The notes beneath the pieces were generated by a model, which saw nothing but the letters and a program-made list of their open reading frames with translations, was not told the origin of the DNA and searched no databases. The position numbers and the translations under genes were made by a program. A stretch of DNA of 64,000 nucleotides from Pontibaca methylaminivorans (GTDB lineage Bacteria; Pseudomonadota; Alphaproteobacteria; Rhodobacterales; Rhodobacteraceae), in contig NZ_FTPS01000001.1 of NCBI RefSeq assembly GCF_900156525.1, forward strand, positions 1,240,001 through 1,304,000. The letters run 5' to 3'. Positions 50,742 through 61,350 of the stretch are shown piece by piece. Every line of letters starts with the position of its first letter. The first letter of the stretch is position 1.

Positions 50742-53468
50742 ATGCTGGGTATCGGAACTCTTGCCAAAAAGGTGTTCGGCACACCGAACGACCGCAAGAT
50801 CAAGGCGGTCCGCCCGCTGGTCGCGCAGATCAATGCGCTCGAGCCCGAGTTCGAGAAGCTCGACGACGACGGACTGAAGGCCAAGACCGAGGATCTGCGC
50901 CGGCGCGCGCTCGACGGCGAGGATCTGGACAAGCTGCTTCCCGAAGCCTTCGCCAACGTGCGCGAGGCCGCGCGCCGCGCGCTGGGGCTGCGGGCCTTTG
51001 ACGTGCAGCTGATGGGCGGGGCCTATCTGCATCAGGGAAACATCGCCGAGATGCGCACCGGCGAGGGCAAGACGCTGGTGGCGACCTTCCCGGCCTATCT
51101 CAACGCGCTGACCGGCAAGGGCGTGCATGTGGTGACGGTGAACGAATACCTCGCCCGCCGCGACGCCGAATGGATGGGCAAGGTCTTTGCCATGCTCGGC
51201 ATGACCACCGGGGTCAACGCCTCGGACCTGACCAGCGCGCAGAAGCAGGAAGCCTATGGCGCCGACATCACCTATGGCACGAACAACGAATTCGGGTTCG
51301 ATTACCTGCGCGACAACCTGAAATCGGACCTCGCGGATATTTTCCAGAAGCATCATAACTTTGTCATCGTCGACGAGGTGGACAGCATCCTGATCGACGA
51401 GGCGCGCACGCCGCTGATCATCTCGGGCCCGTCGGAGGACCGCTCGGACCTTTATCTCGCGATCAATGCCGCCATCCCGCTGCTGACCGACGAGCATTAC
51501 GAAAAGGACGAAAAGACCCGGGTCGTTTCCCTGACCGAAGAGGGCAACGAATTCCTCGAGACGGAACTGCACCGGCAGGGCCTCCTTCCCGAGGATCAGT
51601 CGATGTACGACCCCGAAAGCACCACGATCGTGCACCACGTGAACCAGGCGCTGCGGGCGCACAAGATGTTCCAGCGCGACAAGGATTACATCGTGCGCGG
51701 CGACGATGTGGTGCTGATCGACGAATTCACCGGCCGCATGATGTCGGGGCGGCGGCTTTCGGACGGGCTGCATCAGGCGATCGAAGCCAAGGAAGGCGTG
51801 CCGATCCAGCCCGAGAACGTGACGCTCGCCAGCATCACCTTCCAGAACTACTTCCGCCTTTACGACAAACTGGCCGGCATGACCGGGACCGCCGCGACCG
51901 AGGCCGAGGAATTCCAGGAAATCTATGGCCTTGGCGTGATCACGGTGCCGACCAACAAGCCGGTTGCGCGGATCGACGACGACGACAAGGTCTATCGCAC
52001 CACGACCGAGAAATATGAGGCGATCATCCGCGAGATCGAGGAGGCCCATGCCCGCCAGCAGCCGGTTCTGGTCGGCACCACCTCGATCGAGAAATCCGAG
52101 GAACTGAGCAAGCTGCTGAAAAAGGCCGGGATCGCCCATAGCGTGCTGAACGCGCGCCAGCACGACAAGGAGGCCGAGATCGTCGCCGATGCGGGCCGTC
52201 TTGGCGCTGTCACCATCGCCACCAACATGGCCGGACGCGGCACCGACATCCAGCTTGGCGGCAATGTGGACATGCGCGTGATGCAGGCGCTCGCCGACGA
52301 TCCCGAAGCCGACCCGGCTGCGGTGCGCAAGGCGCTCGAGGCCGAACACGGCGCCGAAAAGGAAAAGGTGCTGGCGGCCGGCGGGCTTTACGTGATCGCC
52401 TCGGAACGTCACGAAAGCCGGCGCATCGACAACCAGCTTCGCGGGCGGTCCGGCCGGCAGGGCGACCCCGGGCGCACCGCTTTCTATCTGAGCCTCGAGG
52501 ATGATCTCATGCGCATCTTCGGCTCCGAGCGGCTCGACAAGGTGCTGCAGAAACTCGGCATGAAGGAAGGCGAGGCGATCATTCACCCCTGGGTGAACAA
52601 GTCGCTGGAACGCGCGCAGGCCAAGGTCGAGGGGCGCAATTTCGACATGCGCAAGCAGGTGCTGAAATACGACGACGTGATGAACGATCAGCGCAAGGTG
52701 ATCTTTGAACAGCGCCGCGAGATCATGGCCGCGCAGGATCTGTCAGAGATCGCCCGCGACATGCGCCATCAGGTCATCGACGATCTGGTGACCGCCCACA
52801 TGCCGCCCAAGACCTATGCCGACCAGTGGGACACCGAAGGGCTGCAGGCGCAGGCGACCGAATTGCTTGGCGTCGACGTGCCGATTGTCGAATGGGCCGC
52901 CGAAGAGGGGGTCGACGACGAGGACATCCGCGAACGGCTGTCCCGGGCCGTCGACGAGAAAATGGCCCAGAAGGCCGCCGCCTTCGGCCCCGAGAACATG
53001 CGCAACATCGAAAAGCAGGTTCTGCTTCAGACCATCGACAGCAAATGGCGCGAACATCTGCTGACCATGGAACATCTGCGCTCGGTCATCGGATTCCGCG
53101 GCTATGCCCAGCGCGATCCGCTGAATGAATACAAGTCCGAGGCGTTCCAGCTGTTCGGCTCGCTTCTGGACGACCTGCGCGAAGAGGTCACGCGGCAACT
53201 GGCCCGGATCCGCCCGCTGTCCGACGAGGAACAGCGCGAGATGCTGACCCGGCTGGCCGCCCAGCAGGCCGATCTGAACCGGCAGGCCGCCGCCGCGCGC
53301 GCCCAGCAGGAGAACGTGGGCGAGGCACAGCCGGGCGCCGCGGATGACGCCGCCATGAACGGCTTTGACGCGGACGACCCGGCCACATGGGGCAACCCGG
53401 GGCGCAATGACCGCTGCCCCTGCGGCAGCGGCCGGAAATTCAAGCACTGCCACGGGCGCCTGAACTGA
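50742..53468 (+). CDS. secA: preprotein translocase ATPase SecA
   Basis: 908 residues from [13 protein letters not shown], with TTGGAGTAAGC upstream. Walker A is [16 protein letters not shown]-like box [16 protein letters not shown], second motor domain [11 protein letters not shown] and [10 protein letters not shown], and a C-terminal zinc site [14 protein letters not shown] that binds SecB. SecA drives export through SecYEG. Length is typical of alphaproteobacteria. The frame is open further upstream, but only this start matches the family. Confidence 0.98.
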   Translation: MLGIGTLAKKVFGTPNDRKIKAVRPLVAQINALEPEFEKLDDDGLKAKTEDLRRRALDGEDLDKLLPEAFANVREAARRALGLRAFDVQLMGGAYLHQGNIAEMRTGEGKTLVATFPAYLNALTGKGVHVVTVNEYLARRDAEWMGKVFAMLGMTTGVNASDLTSAQKQEAYGADITYGTNNEFGFDYLRDNLKSDLADIFQKHHNFVIVDEVDSILIDEARTPLIISGPSEDRSDLYLAINAAIPLLTDEHYEKDEKTRVVSLTEEGNEFLETELHRQGLLPEDQSMYDPESTTIVHHVNQALRAHKMFQRDKDYIVRGDDVVLIDEFTGRMMSGRRLSDGLHQAIEAKEGVPIQPENVTLASITFQNYFRLYDKLAGMTGTAATEAEEFQEIYGLGVITVPTNKPVARIDDDDKVYRTTTEKYEAIIREIEEAHARQQPVLVGTTSIEKSEELSKLLKKAGIAHSVLNARQHDKEAEIVADAGRLGAVTIATNMAGRGTDIQLGGNVDMRVMQALADDPEADPAAVRKALEAEHGAEKEKVLAAGGLYVIASERHESRRIDNQLRGRSGRQGDPGRTAFYLSLEDDLMRIFGSERLDKVLQKLGMKEGEAIIHPWVNKSLERAQAKVEGRNFDMRKQVLKYDDVMNDQRKVIFEQRREIMAAQDLSEIARDMRHQVIDDLVTAHMPPKTYADQWDTEGLQAQATELLGVDVPIVEWAAEEGVDDEDIRERLSRAVDEKMAQKAAAFGPENMRNIEKQVLLQTIDSKWREHLLTMEHLRSVIGFRGYAQRDPLNEYKSEAFQLFGSLLDDLREEVTRQLARIRPLSDEEQREMLTRLAAQQADLNRQAAAARAQQENVGEAQPGAADDAAMNGFDADDPATWGNPGRNDRCPCGSGRKFKHCHGRLN

Positions 53469-53641
53469 TCCGCAAGGGGTGAGGCACCGGCGGAAGCTGC
53501 GTGCATTCCGGCCTTCCGCTGAACGACGCGGATGGATGGCCCGACCGTCGCCAGGCCGCATAAGGCGAAATGCACGAGGTCGGGCGCATGTTCCTGATCG
53601 CGACCGGCCCTGCCCCCTTCCCCGCGATGCGCCCGGGCGGT

Positions 53642-54406
53642 TTACAGATAGCCCTCCGCGCGGAAGCTCAACTCGCGGGATTTCCCGATGATGAGGTGGT
53701 CGTGCAGGGTGATGCCCAGCACCTCGCAGGCGGCGCGGATCCGCTCGGTCATGTCGATGTCAGCCGTCGAGGGGCTTGGATCGCCGGAGGGATGGTTGTG
53801 AACGAGGATGAGCGCCGAGGCGTTGAGTTCCAGCGCGCGCTTGGCGATTTCGCGCGGATAGACGGGAACATGGTCGACCGTGCCGCTTGCCTGTTCCTCA
53901 TCGGCAATAAGCCGGTTCCTGCGGTCGAGAAACAGCACCCGCACCTGTTCGGTTTCGCGATGCGCCATGGCGGTGTGGCAGTAATCGAGGATCGCATCCC
54001 AGCTTGAAATAACGGGGCGCTGCATGATCCGCGCCCGCGCCATGCGCTGCGCCGCCGCCTCCAGAATCTTGAAGTCGGTCACCACCGCATCGCCGATGCC
54101 GCCGACCTCCCGCAGACGTTCCGGCGGGGCGGTGATGACGCGGTTGAAATCACCGAACACATCCAGCAGGGCCCGCGCGAGCGGCTTGACGTCGCGCCGC
54201 GGAATCGAACGGAACAGCACAAGTTCAAGAAGTTCGTAATCCGGCATGGCCGCTGCCCCGCCGTCGCGGAACCGCTCGCGCAGGCGCTGGCGGTGGTCGG
54301 CGATATAGGAGGGCAGGCGCCCGCCGGCCGGCGCCGCAACGGGTGCCGCATCATGGGCAAAGAGCGAGGGCGCGGCATCGGAAAAGGCGGATCGGCGGCT
54401 CATCAT
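53642..54406 (-). CDS. radC: RadC family JAB-domain protein
   Basis: 254 residues from MMSRRSAFSD (ATG 54406 or 54403). N-terminal helix-hairpin-helix region (LREVGGIGDAVVTDFKIL) and a C-terminal JAMM metalloprotease-like motif (HNHPSGDPSPSTAD). RadC proteins were once linked to DNA repair; the role is not settled. Convergent with secA across about 170 bp that holds only a weak GCGGAAG/CTTCCGC hairpin. Confidence 0.9.
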   Translation of the reverse strand: MMSRRSAFSDAAPSLFAHDAAPVAAPAGGRLPSYIADHRQRLRERFRDGGAAAMPDYELLELVLFRSIPRRDVKPLARALLDVFGDFNRVITAPPERLREVGGIGDAVVTDFKILEAAAQRMARARIMQRPVISSWDAILDYCHTAMAHRETEQVRVLFLDRRNRLIADEEQASGTVDHVPVYPREIAKRALELNASALILVHNHPSGDPSPSTADIDMTERIRAACEVLGITLHDHLIIGKSRELSFRAEGYL

Positions 54407-54481
54407 GCGCGCAGCGTCGCACACCACACCTGAACGAAGGGTTAACCTCCGCCGCCACGCCATCGCGCTGCCGCACCCGGG

Positions 54482-55618
54482 TCAGCCCTTCATGCTGTCC
54501 CAGAAGGATTTGACCGACGAAAAGAAGCTTTTGGATTCGGGGTTGTTGTTTTCGCCCATGGCATCGAATTCGCGCAGCAGTTCCTTCTGCCGTGCGGTCA
54601 GGTTCACCGGGGTCTCGACCGCGAGTTCGATGAACATGTCGCCGACACCGTTCCCCCGCAGGGGCGGCATTCCCTTGCCGCGCAGCCGCATCTGCCGGCC
54701 CGACTGGCTGCCGGCCGGGATTTGCATCCGTCCGCGCCCGCCGTCGATGGTCGGCACCTCGATCGTGCCCCCGAGGGCGGCGGTGGTCATGCTGACCGGC
54801 ACGCGGCAGTAAAGGTTGATCCCGTCGCGCTCGAACAGTTCGTGGCGCGCGATCTCGACAAAAATGTAAAGGTCACCGGGCGGCCCGCCGCGCATCCCGG
54901 CCTCCCCCTCGCCCGAAAGACGAATCCGGGTGCCGGTCTCGACACCGGGCGGAATGTTGACGTTGAGCGCGCGGTCGCGTTCGACCCTGCCCTGCCCGCC
55001 ACAGGTGTTGCAGGGGTTCTTGATGATCTGCCCCATGCCCGAACAGGTCGGACAGGTGCGCTCGATGGTAAAAAAGCCCTGCTGCGCCCGGACCTTGCCC
55101 ATGCCGGAACAGGTCGGGCAGGTGGCGGGTTCGCCGCCGCCCTCGGCGCCGGTGCCGTTGCAGGCCGAACAGGCCACCGCCGTCGGCACATTGATGGTCT
55201 TCTGGATGCCCGAGAACGCCTCTTCCATGGTGACGCGCAGGTTGAAGCGCAGGTCGGCGCCGCGGGTTGCCCGCCGCCGCCCGCCCCTCTGGCCCATGAA
55301 ATCGCCGAACAGATCGTCGAACACATCGGAAAAGGCCGACGAGAAATCGCCGCCGCCGAAACCGGGCCCGCCGCCCCGGCCGCCCATGCCCCCTTCAAAG
55401 GCAGCATGGCCGAAACGGTCGTAGGCGGCCTTCTTTTCGGCGTCCTTCAGAACTTCGTAAGCTTCGTTGACTTCCTTGAACTGCGCCTCGGCATCGGGAT
55501 TGTCACTGTTGTGATCCGGGTGCAGAGCTTTTGCCTTGCTGCGATAGGCACGCTTGATCTCGGCCGCCTCGGCCCCGCGCGATACGCCCAGAACCTCGTA
55601 AAAATCGCGTTTTGACAT
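54482..55618 (-). CDS. dnaJ: chaperone DnaJ
   Basis: 378 residues. J domain with HPD (ALHPDHNSD), a Gly/Phe-rich linker ([18 protein letters not shown]), four zinc-binding CxxCxGxG repeats ([16 protein letters not shown] twice, CNTCGGQG) and the C-terminal substrate domain. It stimulates DnaK ATPase and delivers substrates. Downstream of dnaK by 75 bp, with a hairpin in the gap. Confidence 0.98.
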   Translation of the reverse strand: MSKRDFYEVLGVSRGAEAAEIKRAYRSKAKALHPDHNSDNPDAEAQFKEVNEAYEVLKDAEKKAAYDRFGHAAFEGGMGGRGGGPGFGGGDFSSAFSDVFDDLFGDFMGQRGGRRRATRGADLRFNLRVTMEEAFSGIQKTINVPTAVACSACNGTGAEGGGEPATCPTCSGMGKVRAQQGFFTIERTCPTCSGMGQIIKNPCNTCGGQGRVERDRALNVNIPPGVETGTRIRLSGEGEAGMRGGPPGDLYIFVEIARHELFERDGINLYCRVPVSMTTAALGGTIEVPTIDGGRGRMQIPAGSQSGRQMRLRGKGMPPLRGNGVGDMFIELAVETPVNLTARQKELLREFDAMGENNNPESKSFFSSVKSFWDSMKG

Positions 55619-55649
55619 GGTTTGTCCCTCTCGCCGGAACGAAGAAGGC

Positions 55650-55668
55650 CGGCCCCGTCGCGGGGCCG
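55650..55668 (-). terminator. hairpin between dnaK and dnaJ
   Basis: CGGCCCCG (55650-55657) pairs with CGGGGCCG (55661-55668) around three bases. Only a broken T-run follows on the minus strand, so partial termination or message stabilisation is more likely than a full stop; this would give more DnaK than DnaJ. Confidence 0.5.
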
Positions 55669-55693
55669 ACCGTTGTCAGATCAGGTGGCGCGC

Positions 55694-57598
55694 TCAGTTG
55701 CGCTTGTCATCGTCCAGATCCTCGAACTCCGCATCGACGATGTCGTCGTCGCCGGGGCCCTGGGCATCCGGCTCGTCTGCCTGCGCCTCTTCCTGGCTGG
55801 CCTTGTAGATCGCCTCGCCCAGCTTCATCGCGGCTTCGGTCACGTTCTGGATCCCGGCCCGGATCTTGTCGGCCTTGTCGGTCTCCATTTCCTCCTTGAG
55901 CGCGGCCACGGCGAGTTCGATCGCCTCGACGGTGCTCGGATCGACCTTGTCGGAATGCTCCTCCAGCGATTTCTCGGTCGAGTGGATCAGGCTCTCGGCC
56001 TGGTTGCGCACATCGACCAGCTCGCGGCGGGCCTTGTCGGCTTCGGCGTTGTCCTCGGCCTCCTTGACCATGCGCTCGATGTCCTCGTCGGAAAGCCCGC
56101 CCGACGCCTGGATGGTGATCTTCTGCTCCTTGCCGGTGCCCTTGTCGGTCGCGGCGACCGAGACGATGCCGTTGGCGTCGATATCGAATGTCACCTCGAT
56201 CTGCGGCATGCCGCGCGGCGCGGGCGGGATGTTTTCAAGGTTGAACTGGCCAAGCAGCTTGTTGTCGGCGGCCATCTCGCGCTCGCCCTGGAACACCCGG
56301 ATCGTCACCGCGTTCTGGTTGTCCTCGGCGGTCGAGAAGATCTGCGACTTCTTGGTCGGGATGGTGGTATTGCGGTCGATCAGGCGAGTGAACACACCGC
56401 CCAGCGTCTCGATCCCCAGGGACAGCGGCGTCACGTCAAGCAGCACCACGTCCTTCACGTCACCCTGCAGCACGCCGGCCTGGATCGCGGCGCCCATGGC
56501 CACGACCTCGTCGGGGTTCACGCCCTTGTGCGGCTCCTTGCCGAAGAATTTCTTCACCTCGTCCACGACCTTGGGCATCCGCGTCATGCCGCCGACGAGA
56601 ACCACCTCGTCCACGTCGCTGGCCGAAAGCCCGGCATCCTTGAGCGCAGCCTTGCAGGGGGCGAGCGAATTCGCGATCAGGTCGCTCACGAGGCTTTCAA
56701 GCTTGGCCCGCGTCAGCTTCATGACCATGTGCAGGGGCGAGCCGTCCTTGCCCATGGAGATGAACGGCTGGTTGATCTCGGTCTGGTTCGTGCTCGACAG
56801 CTCGATCTTGGCCTTCTCGGCGGCTTCCTTGAGCCGCTGCAGCGCCATCTTGTCCTTGGTCAGATCGACGCCGTTCTCTTTCCTGAACTCGTCCGCCAGG
56901 TAATTGACGATCCGCATGTCGAAGTCTTCGCCGCCAAGGAACGTGTCCCCGTTGGTCGATTTCACCTCGAACAGCCCGTCGTCGATTTCCAGGATGGTGA
57001 TGTCGAAGGTGCCGCCGCCCAGGTCATAGACCGCGATGGTGTGGCTTTCGGTCTTGTCCAGCCCATAGGCCAGCGCCGCGGCGGTGGGTTCGTTGATGAT
57101 GCGCAGAACCTCGAGCCCGGCGATCTTGCCGGCGTCCTTGGTGGCCTGCCGCTGCGCGTCGTTGAAATAGGCGGGAACGGTGATGACGGCCTGCGTCACC
57201 TCTTCGCCAAGATAGCTCTCGGCGGTCTCCTTCATCTTGCCGACGATGAAGGCGGAAATCTGGGAGGGCGAATATTTTTCCCCGCGCGCGGAAATCCAGG
57301 CATCGCCATTGCCGCCGTCCACGATGTCGAAGGGTACGAGCTTCTTGTCCTTTTCGACCGCCGGGTCGCCGATGCGCCGTCCGATCAGGCGCTTGACGCC
57401 GAAGATGGTGTTTTCCGGGTTGGTGACTGCCTGCCGTTTCGCAGACTGGCCGACCAGGCGCTCATCCTCGGCGAAGGCGACGATCGAGGGGGTGGTGCGC
57501 GCGCCCTCGGAGTTCTCGATCACCCGCGGCTGGCTGCCATCCATGATGGCCACACAGGAGTTGGTGGTGCCGAGGTCGATACCGATAACTTTAGCCAT
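55694..57598 (-). CDS. dnaK: chaperone DnaK (Hsp70)
   Basis: 634 residues from [15 protein letters not shown]. Actin-like ATPase with [27 protein letters not shown] and [13 protein letters not shown]; the linker [13 protein letters not shown]; substrate domain, and the acidic tail ending [11 protein letters not shown]. Upstream in-frame start at 57616 is ignored because the family begins MAKVIGID. A sigma70-like promoter is visible about 110 bp before the start. Confidence 0.98.
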   Translation of the reverse strand: MAKVIGIDLGTTNSCVAIMDGSQPRVIENSEGARTTPSIVAFAEDERLVGQSAKRQAVTNPENTIFGVKRLIGRRIGDPAVEKDKKLVPFDIVDGGNGDAWISARGEKYSPSQISAFIVGKMKETAESYLGEEVTQAVITVPAYFNDAQRQATKDAGKIAGLEVLRIINEPTAAALAYGLDKTESHTIAVYDLGGGTFDITILEIDDGLFEVKSTNGDTFLGGEDFDMRIVNYLADEFRKENGVDLTKDKMALQRLKEAAEKAKIELSSTNQTEINQPFISMGKDGSPLHMVMKLTRAKLESLVSDLIANSLAPCKAALKDAGLSASDVDEVVLVGGMTRMPKVVDEVKKFFGKEPHKGVNPDEVVAMGAAIQAGVLQGDVKDVVLLDVTPLSLGIETLGGVFTRLIDRNTTIPTKKSQIFSTAEDNQNAVTIRVFQGEREMAADNKLLGQFNLENIPPAPRGMPQIEVTFDIDANGIVSVAATDKGTGKEQKITIQASGGLSDEDIERMVKEAEDNAEADKARRELVDVRNQAESLIHSTEKSLEEHSDKVDPSTVEAIELAVAALKEEMETDKADKIRAGIQNVTEAAMKLGEAIYKASQEEAQADEPDAQGPGDDDIVDAEFEDLDDDKRN

Positions 57599-57711
57599 TC
57601 CTTTTGATCCCTTCACTTTTCAAGGCGATAACCCGAAGCCCGAGCCCGTTTTGGCGCCGGGGCCCCGCTGACATTGCCGATCCGGTGCCATGACCCTCCG
57701 GCATCCCGGCG

Positions 57712-57740
57712 TATATAAGAAGCACATTCTCCTGCTGCAA
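57712..57740 (-). promoter_or_regulatory. candidate dnaK promoter
   Basis: On the minus strand TTGCAG (57740-57735), 17 bp, TATATA (57717-57712). Leader of about 110 nt to the dnaK ATG. It looks like a vegetative promoter; no clear heat-shock sigma motif was found in the 273-bp divergent gap (57599-57871). Confidence 0.5.
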
Positions 57741-57871
57741 CCGTTCTTGCCGGCACTCTCTGCGCAAGTGCCGCCCGCCCGCCGAAAGCGCCGCGCGCGG
57801 TTCTGCCGGGCCGGGCGCAGGCCCGCGCGCACCCGGCGCCCGACGGCTTCCCAAGGGAATCGCTCTCGGTT

Positions 57872-58942
57872 ATGGCTCACCCCATGAGCACGCTCGCCGC
57901 CCTCTATGAAACCGCCCTGACCGAAGGGCGCCTGACGCGCGACCCGGCGCAGCTGGCCGTCCTGCCCGAATTCGAGCGCCTGCGCGCCGCACTCGCGCAG
58001 CCCCGCAAACGCGGCCTGTTCCGCAGGCGCGCCGCGCCGCCCAGGGGGCTCTATCTCTGGGGCGGGGTCGGACGCGGTAAATCCATGCTCATGGATCTCT
58101 TCGTCGGATCGCTCGACACCATCCCGGCGCGGCGGATCCATTTCCATGCCTTCATGCAGGATATCCACGCGGCCCTCGAATCCGCCCGGCAAAGCGGGAC
58201 ACCGGATGCGCTCGTCCCGGTCGCGAACCGGATCGCCGCTGAAACCCGTCTGCTCGCGCTCGACGAAATCCAGATCACCGACATCACCGATGCCATGATC
58301 GTCGGCCGCCTGTTCCAGGCCCTGTTCGACGCCGGCACCGTGATCGTCACCACCTCGAACCGCCCGCCCGACGACCTTTACAAGGACGGGCTCAACCGGC
58401 ACCTGTTCCTGCCCTTCATCGACCTGCTGAAGGAGCGGATGGAAATCCGCGAACTGGCCAGCCCGACCGATCACCGCCTCGGCCGCACCGCCGGGGCGCA
58501 AAGCTACTTCACCCCCGCCGATGCAAGGGCGCGCGCCGCGATCGACACGCTCTGGCAGGATCTCACGGGCGGCGGCAGCGCCCCCCGGCGGATCGCGGTG
58601 CAGGGGCGCGACATCGTGCTGCCCGAATTCCGCGACGGCATCGCCCGCGCGAGCTTCTACGATCTCTGCGCCAAACCGCTCGGTCCCGCCGACTACCTCG
58701 CCATCGCCGAATCGGTCGACCTGCTCATCCTCGAGGACATCCCCTGCCTGTCGCGCTCGAACTTCAACGAGGCCCGGCGTTTCGTCACCCTGATCGACGC
58801 GCTTTACGAGGGGCGCCGGCGCCTCGTCGCCTCGGCCGAGGATGAACCCGAATCGCTCTACCGCGAAGGCGAAGGCGCCTTCGAATTCCAGCGCACCGTC
58901 TCGCGGCTGCGCGAAATGCAGGCCGACGACTGGCCCGGTTGA
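57872..58942 (+). CDS. zapE: cell division protein ZapE (AFG1-like ATPase)
   Basis: 356 residues if MAHPMSTLAA is used; the ATG at 57884 is an equal alternative. Walker A GGVGRGKSM, Walker B LLALDEIQITD, sensor TTSNRPPDDLYKDGLNR, and the conserved end PCLSRSNFNEARRFVTLIDA. AFG1/ZapE ATPases take part in FtsZ ring function or membrane-protein turnover. Divergent from dnaK. Confidence 0.93.
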   Translation: MAHPMSTLAALYETALTEGRLTRDPAQLAVLPEFERLRAALAQPRKRGLFRRRAAPPRGLYLWGGVGRGKSMLMDLFVGSLDTIPARRIHFHAFMQDIHAALESARQSGTPDALVPVANRIAAETRLLALDEIQITDITDAMIVGRLFQALFDAGTVIVTTSNRPPDDLYKDGLNRHLFLPFIDLLKERMEIRELASPTDHRLGRTAGAQSYFTPADARARAAIDTLWQDLTGGGSAPRRIAVQGRDIVLPEFRDGIARASFYDLCAKPLGPADYLAIAESVDLLILEDIPCLSRSNFNEARRFVTLIDALYEGRRRLVASAEDEPESLYREGEGAFEFQRTVSRLREMQADDWPG

Positions 58943-58985
58943 CTTCCTGCCCCGGGCCATCTTCTGGCCGGAAATATCCCGGGGT

Positions 58986-59002
58986 CCGGGGCAGCGCCCC
59001 GG
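58986..59002. terminator. terminator-like hairpin between zapE and folC
   Basis: CCGGGGC (58986-58992) pairs with GCCCCGG (58996-59002) around AGC in the 87-bp convergent gap. No T-run on either side, so function is uncertain. Confidence 0.35.
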
Positions 59003-59029
59003 CCCGACCCGGGCAACCATGACTGCCGC

Positions 59030-60313
59030 TCAGATATTCTCGCGCAGCACCGAACCGGCCAGGTAAAGCGAGCCGCAGATCAGGATCCGCGCCGCGGGGT
59101 CGCGCCCGTGCAGCAGCCTGAGCGCCGCGCGCACATCCGGCGCGACCTCGGCGTCAAGCCCTTCCGCACGGGCGATCCCCGCCACCTGCCCGGCCGGCAG
59201 GCTGTTCGGCTCGCCCGGGATCGGCACCGCCACGAGCCCCGCCGCATGAGACACGAAGGGGCGCAGGAAACCGCCGCTGTCCTTGGTGTTCAGCATGCCG
59301 CAGACCAGCCAGGTCGGGCGCGGCGGCAGTTCCGTGAGCAGGGCGCCGATCGCCTCGCCCGCGGCCGGGTTGTGCCCCCCGTCCAGCCAGAGCTCGTTTC
59401 CCGGCACCATGTCGACCAGCGCGCCGCCGGTCAGATGCTGCATCCGCGCCGGCCATTCGGCCCGCGTCACTGCCGCCTGGACCGCATCCTCCCCGAGGCC
59501 GAGCACCTCGAGCGCCGCGACTGCCATGCCCGCGTTGCCGATCTGATGCGGCCCGCGCAGATTGGGGATCGGCAGCATACGGCTGCCCCGGGGGCCGCGA
59601 TAGACCACATGGTCGCCCTCGCGCGCCACGTGCCAGTCGCGCCCCTGGACCAGAAGCGGCGCGCCGATCTCGGCCGCGCGCGCCTCCATCACGGCAAGCG
59701 CCTCGGGCACCTGGGCGCCGATGACGCAGGGAACGCCCGGCTTCATGATGCCGGCCTTTTCTCCCGCGATCGCGGGCAGCGTGTCGCCAAGGAACTGTTC
59801 GTGATCCATGGACACGGGCGCGATGATGGTCAGGCGCGGCGCGGGGATCACGTTGGTCGCGTCGAGCCGCCCGCCCAGCCCGACCTCGAGCAGCGTGTAA
59901 TCGGCCGGCACCCGCGAAAATGCGAGCATCGCGGCGCAGGTCGTGATCTCGAAAAAGGTGATCGGCACGTCGCCGTTCGCGACATAGCATTCCTCCAGCA
60001 CCGCCATGAGATCGGGCTCGGAAATCAGCTTGCCGGCCAGACGCACGCGTTCATGGAACCGCGCCAGGTGGGGCGAGGTATAGACATGCGGAAGAAGCCC
60101 CGCCCCCTCGAGTCCGGCGCGGATCATCGCGAGGGTCGAGCCCTTGCCGTTGGTGCCGGCGACATGGATCACCGGCGGCAGCCGGTCCTGCGGATTGCCG
60201 AGCTCCCCGAGCAGCCGCCACATGCGATCCAGCGTCAGGTCGATGATCTTGGGATGCAGCGTCATCATCCGCTCAAGAATGAGATCGGAGCTTGCATCAA
60301 CGGGTGCGTTCAT
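59030..60313 (-). CDS. folC: dihydrofolate synthase/folylpolyglutamate synthase
   Basis: 427 residues from MNAPVDASSD. P-loop HVAGTNGKGSTLAMI, the SPHLARFHERVRL motif, EVGLGGRLDATNV and LDGGHNPAAGEAI are all FolC hallmarks. It adds glutamate to dihydropteroate and to folates. Its start overlaps the accD stop by 4 bp (ATGA), the common accD-folC pair. The frame runs upstream into accD, but that part is not coding. Confidence 0.96.
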   Translation of the reverse strand: MNAPVDASSDLILERMMTLHPKIIDLTLDRMWRLLGELGNPQDRLPPVIHVAGTNGKGSTLAMIRAGLEGAGLLPHVYTSPHLARFHERVRLAGKLISEPDLMAVLEECYVANGDVPITFFEITTCAAMLAFSRVPADYTLLEVGLGGRLDATNVIPAPRLTIIAPVSMDHEQFLGDTLPAIAGEKAGIMKPGVPCVIGAQVPEALAVMEARAAEIGAPLLVQGRDWHVAREGDHVVYRGPRGSRMLPIPNLRGPHQIGNAGMAVAALEVLGLGEDAVQAAVTRAEWPARMQHLTGGALVDMVPGNELWLDGGHNPAAGEAIGALLTELPPRPTWLVCGMLNTKDSGGFLRPFVSHAAGLVAVPIPGEPNSLPAGQVAGIARAEGLDAEVAPDVRAALRLLHGRDPAARILICGSLYLAGSVLRENI

Positions 60314-61290
60314 GTCGCCTTGCCTTTCCGGGCCGCGGCCGGAGCCGGGGCAGAAACGGTGGAGTCCGGCCCGGCATCCGCAGCGGCGGTCTCTGCCTCG
60401 CCGTCGCCGGGCGCGGGCAGATCGCCGCGCACCGGGGGCGGCAGCCTCATGAGGATGCGGGTGATCGTGATCAGTTCCTCGCGCAGGTCGTTGCGATTCG
60501 TCACCCGGTCGAGCATCCCGTGATCCAGAAGATATTCCGCCCGCTGGAATCCGTCGGGCAGGGTCTCGCGGATGGTCTGCTCGATCACGCGCGGGCCGGC
60601 AAAGCAGATCAACGCGTTCGGCTCGGCGATCTGCACATCCCCGAGCATGGCGTAGGATGCGGTCACGCCGCCGGTGGTCGGGTGGGTCAGCACGACGATA
60701 TAGGGCAGGCCCGCTTCCTTCAGCATCTGCACCGCGACGGTGGTGCGGGGCATCTGCATGAGCGACAGGATCCCCTCCTGCATGCGCGCCCCGCCGGCGG
60801 CCGAAAACAGCACCAGCGGCGATTTCTGCTTCACCGCCGCCTCGGCCGCGGCAATGATCGCATTGCCCACATACATGCCCATGGATCCGCCCATGAAGCT
60901 GAAATCCTGTGCGGCGGCGATGATCGGCGTGCGCCCGATCTCGCCACTGGCGACCAGCATCGCCTCTTTCTCGCCGGTGGTCTTCTGGGCGTTGCGCAGC
61001 CGCTCGGGATATTTCTTCTGGTCGCGGAACTGGAGCGGATCGGCCACCGGCAGCGGCACCCTGATCTCGGTGAACACACCCCCGTCGAACAGCGCCTCGA
61101 ACCGCTTGCGCGGGCTTATCTGCATGTGGTGCCCGCAGTTGGTGCAGACGTTCAGATTGTCGCTCAACTCGCGGTGAAACAGCATCGTGCCGCAGGAATC
61201 GCATTTCTGCCACAGGTTCTCGGGCGTATCGCGGCGACGGGAAAAGATCGAGTTGATGCGCGGGCGGACGTAATTGGAGATCCAGTTCAT
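60310..61290 (-). CDS. accD: acetyl-CoA carboxylase carboxyltransferase beta subunit
   Basis: 326 residues from MNWISNYVRPRIN. N-terminal zinc ribbon with CDSCG and CTNCG, then the carboxyltransferase core (FMGGSMGMYVGNAIIAAAE; FSAAGGARMQEGILSLMQM; YAMLGDVQIAEPNALICFAG). The last 40 residues form an Ala/Pro-rich tail beyond the usual end. It makes malonyl-CoA with AccA. Coupled to folC. Confidence 0.97.
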   Translation of the reverse strand: MNWISNYVRPRINSIFSRRRDTPENLWQKCDSCGTMLFHRELSDNLNVCTNCGHHMQISPRKRFEALFDGGVFTEIRVPLPVADPLQFRDQKKYPERLRNAQKTTGEKEAMLVASGEIGRTPIIAAAQDFSFMGGSMGMYVGNAIIAAAEAAVKQKSPLVLFSAAGGARMQEGILSLMQMPRTTVAVQMLKEAGLPYIVVLTHPTTGGVTASYAMLGDVQIAEPNALICFAGPRVIEQTIRETLPDGFQRAEYLLDHGMLDRVTNRNDLREELITITRILMRLPPPVRGDLPAPGDGEAETAAADAGPDSTVSAPAPAAARKGKAT

Positions 61291-61350
61291 CTTCGGGCCC
61301 CTGTGCGGCAAAAGACGGCTCCAGTTACTCCCGCAGCGGCGGGAATGCAA

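Noticed and set aside
55622-57607. 661-codon open frame antisense to dnaK
   Set aside because: Mirror of the dnaK codons with no family features; dnaK itself is unmistakable.
60314-61213. Upstream extension of the folC frame into accD
   Set aside because: The extension is an Arg-rich read of accD in another frame; FolC starts at 60313 (ATGA overlap with accD).
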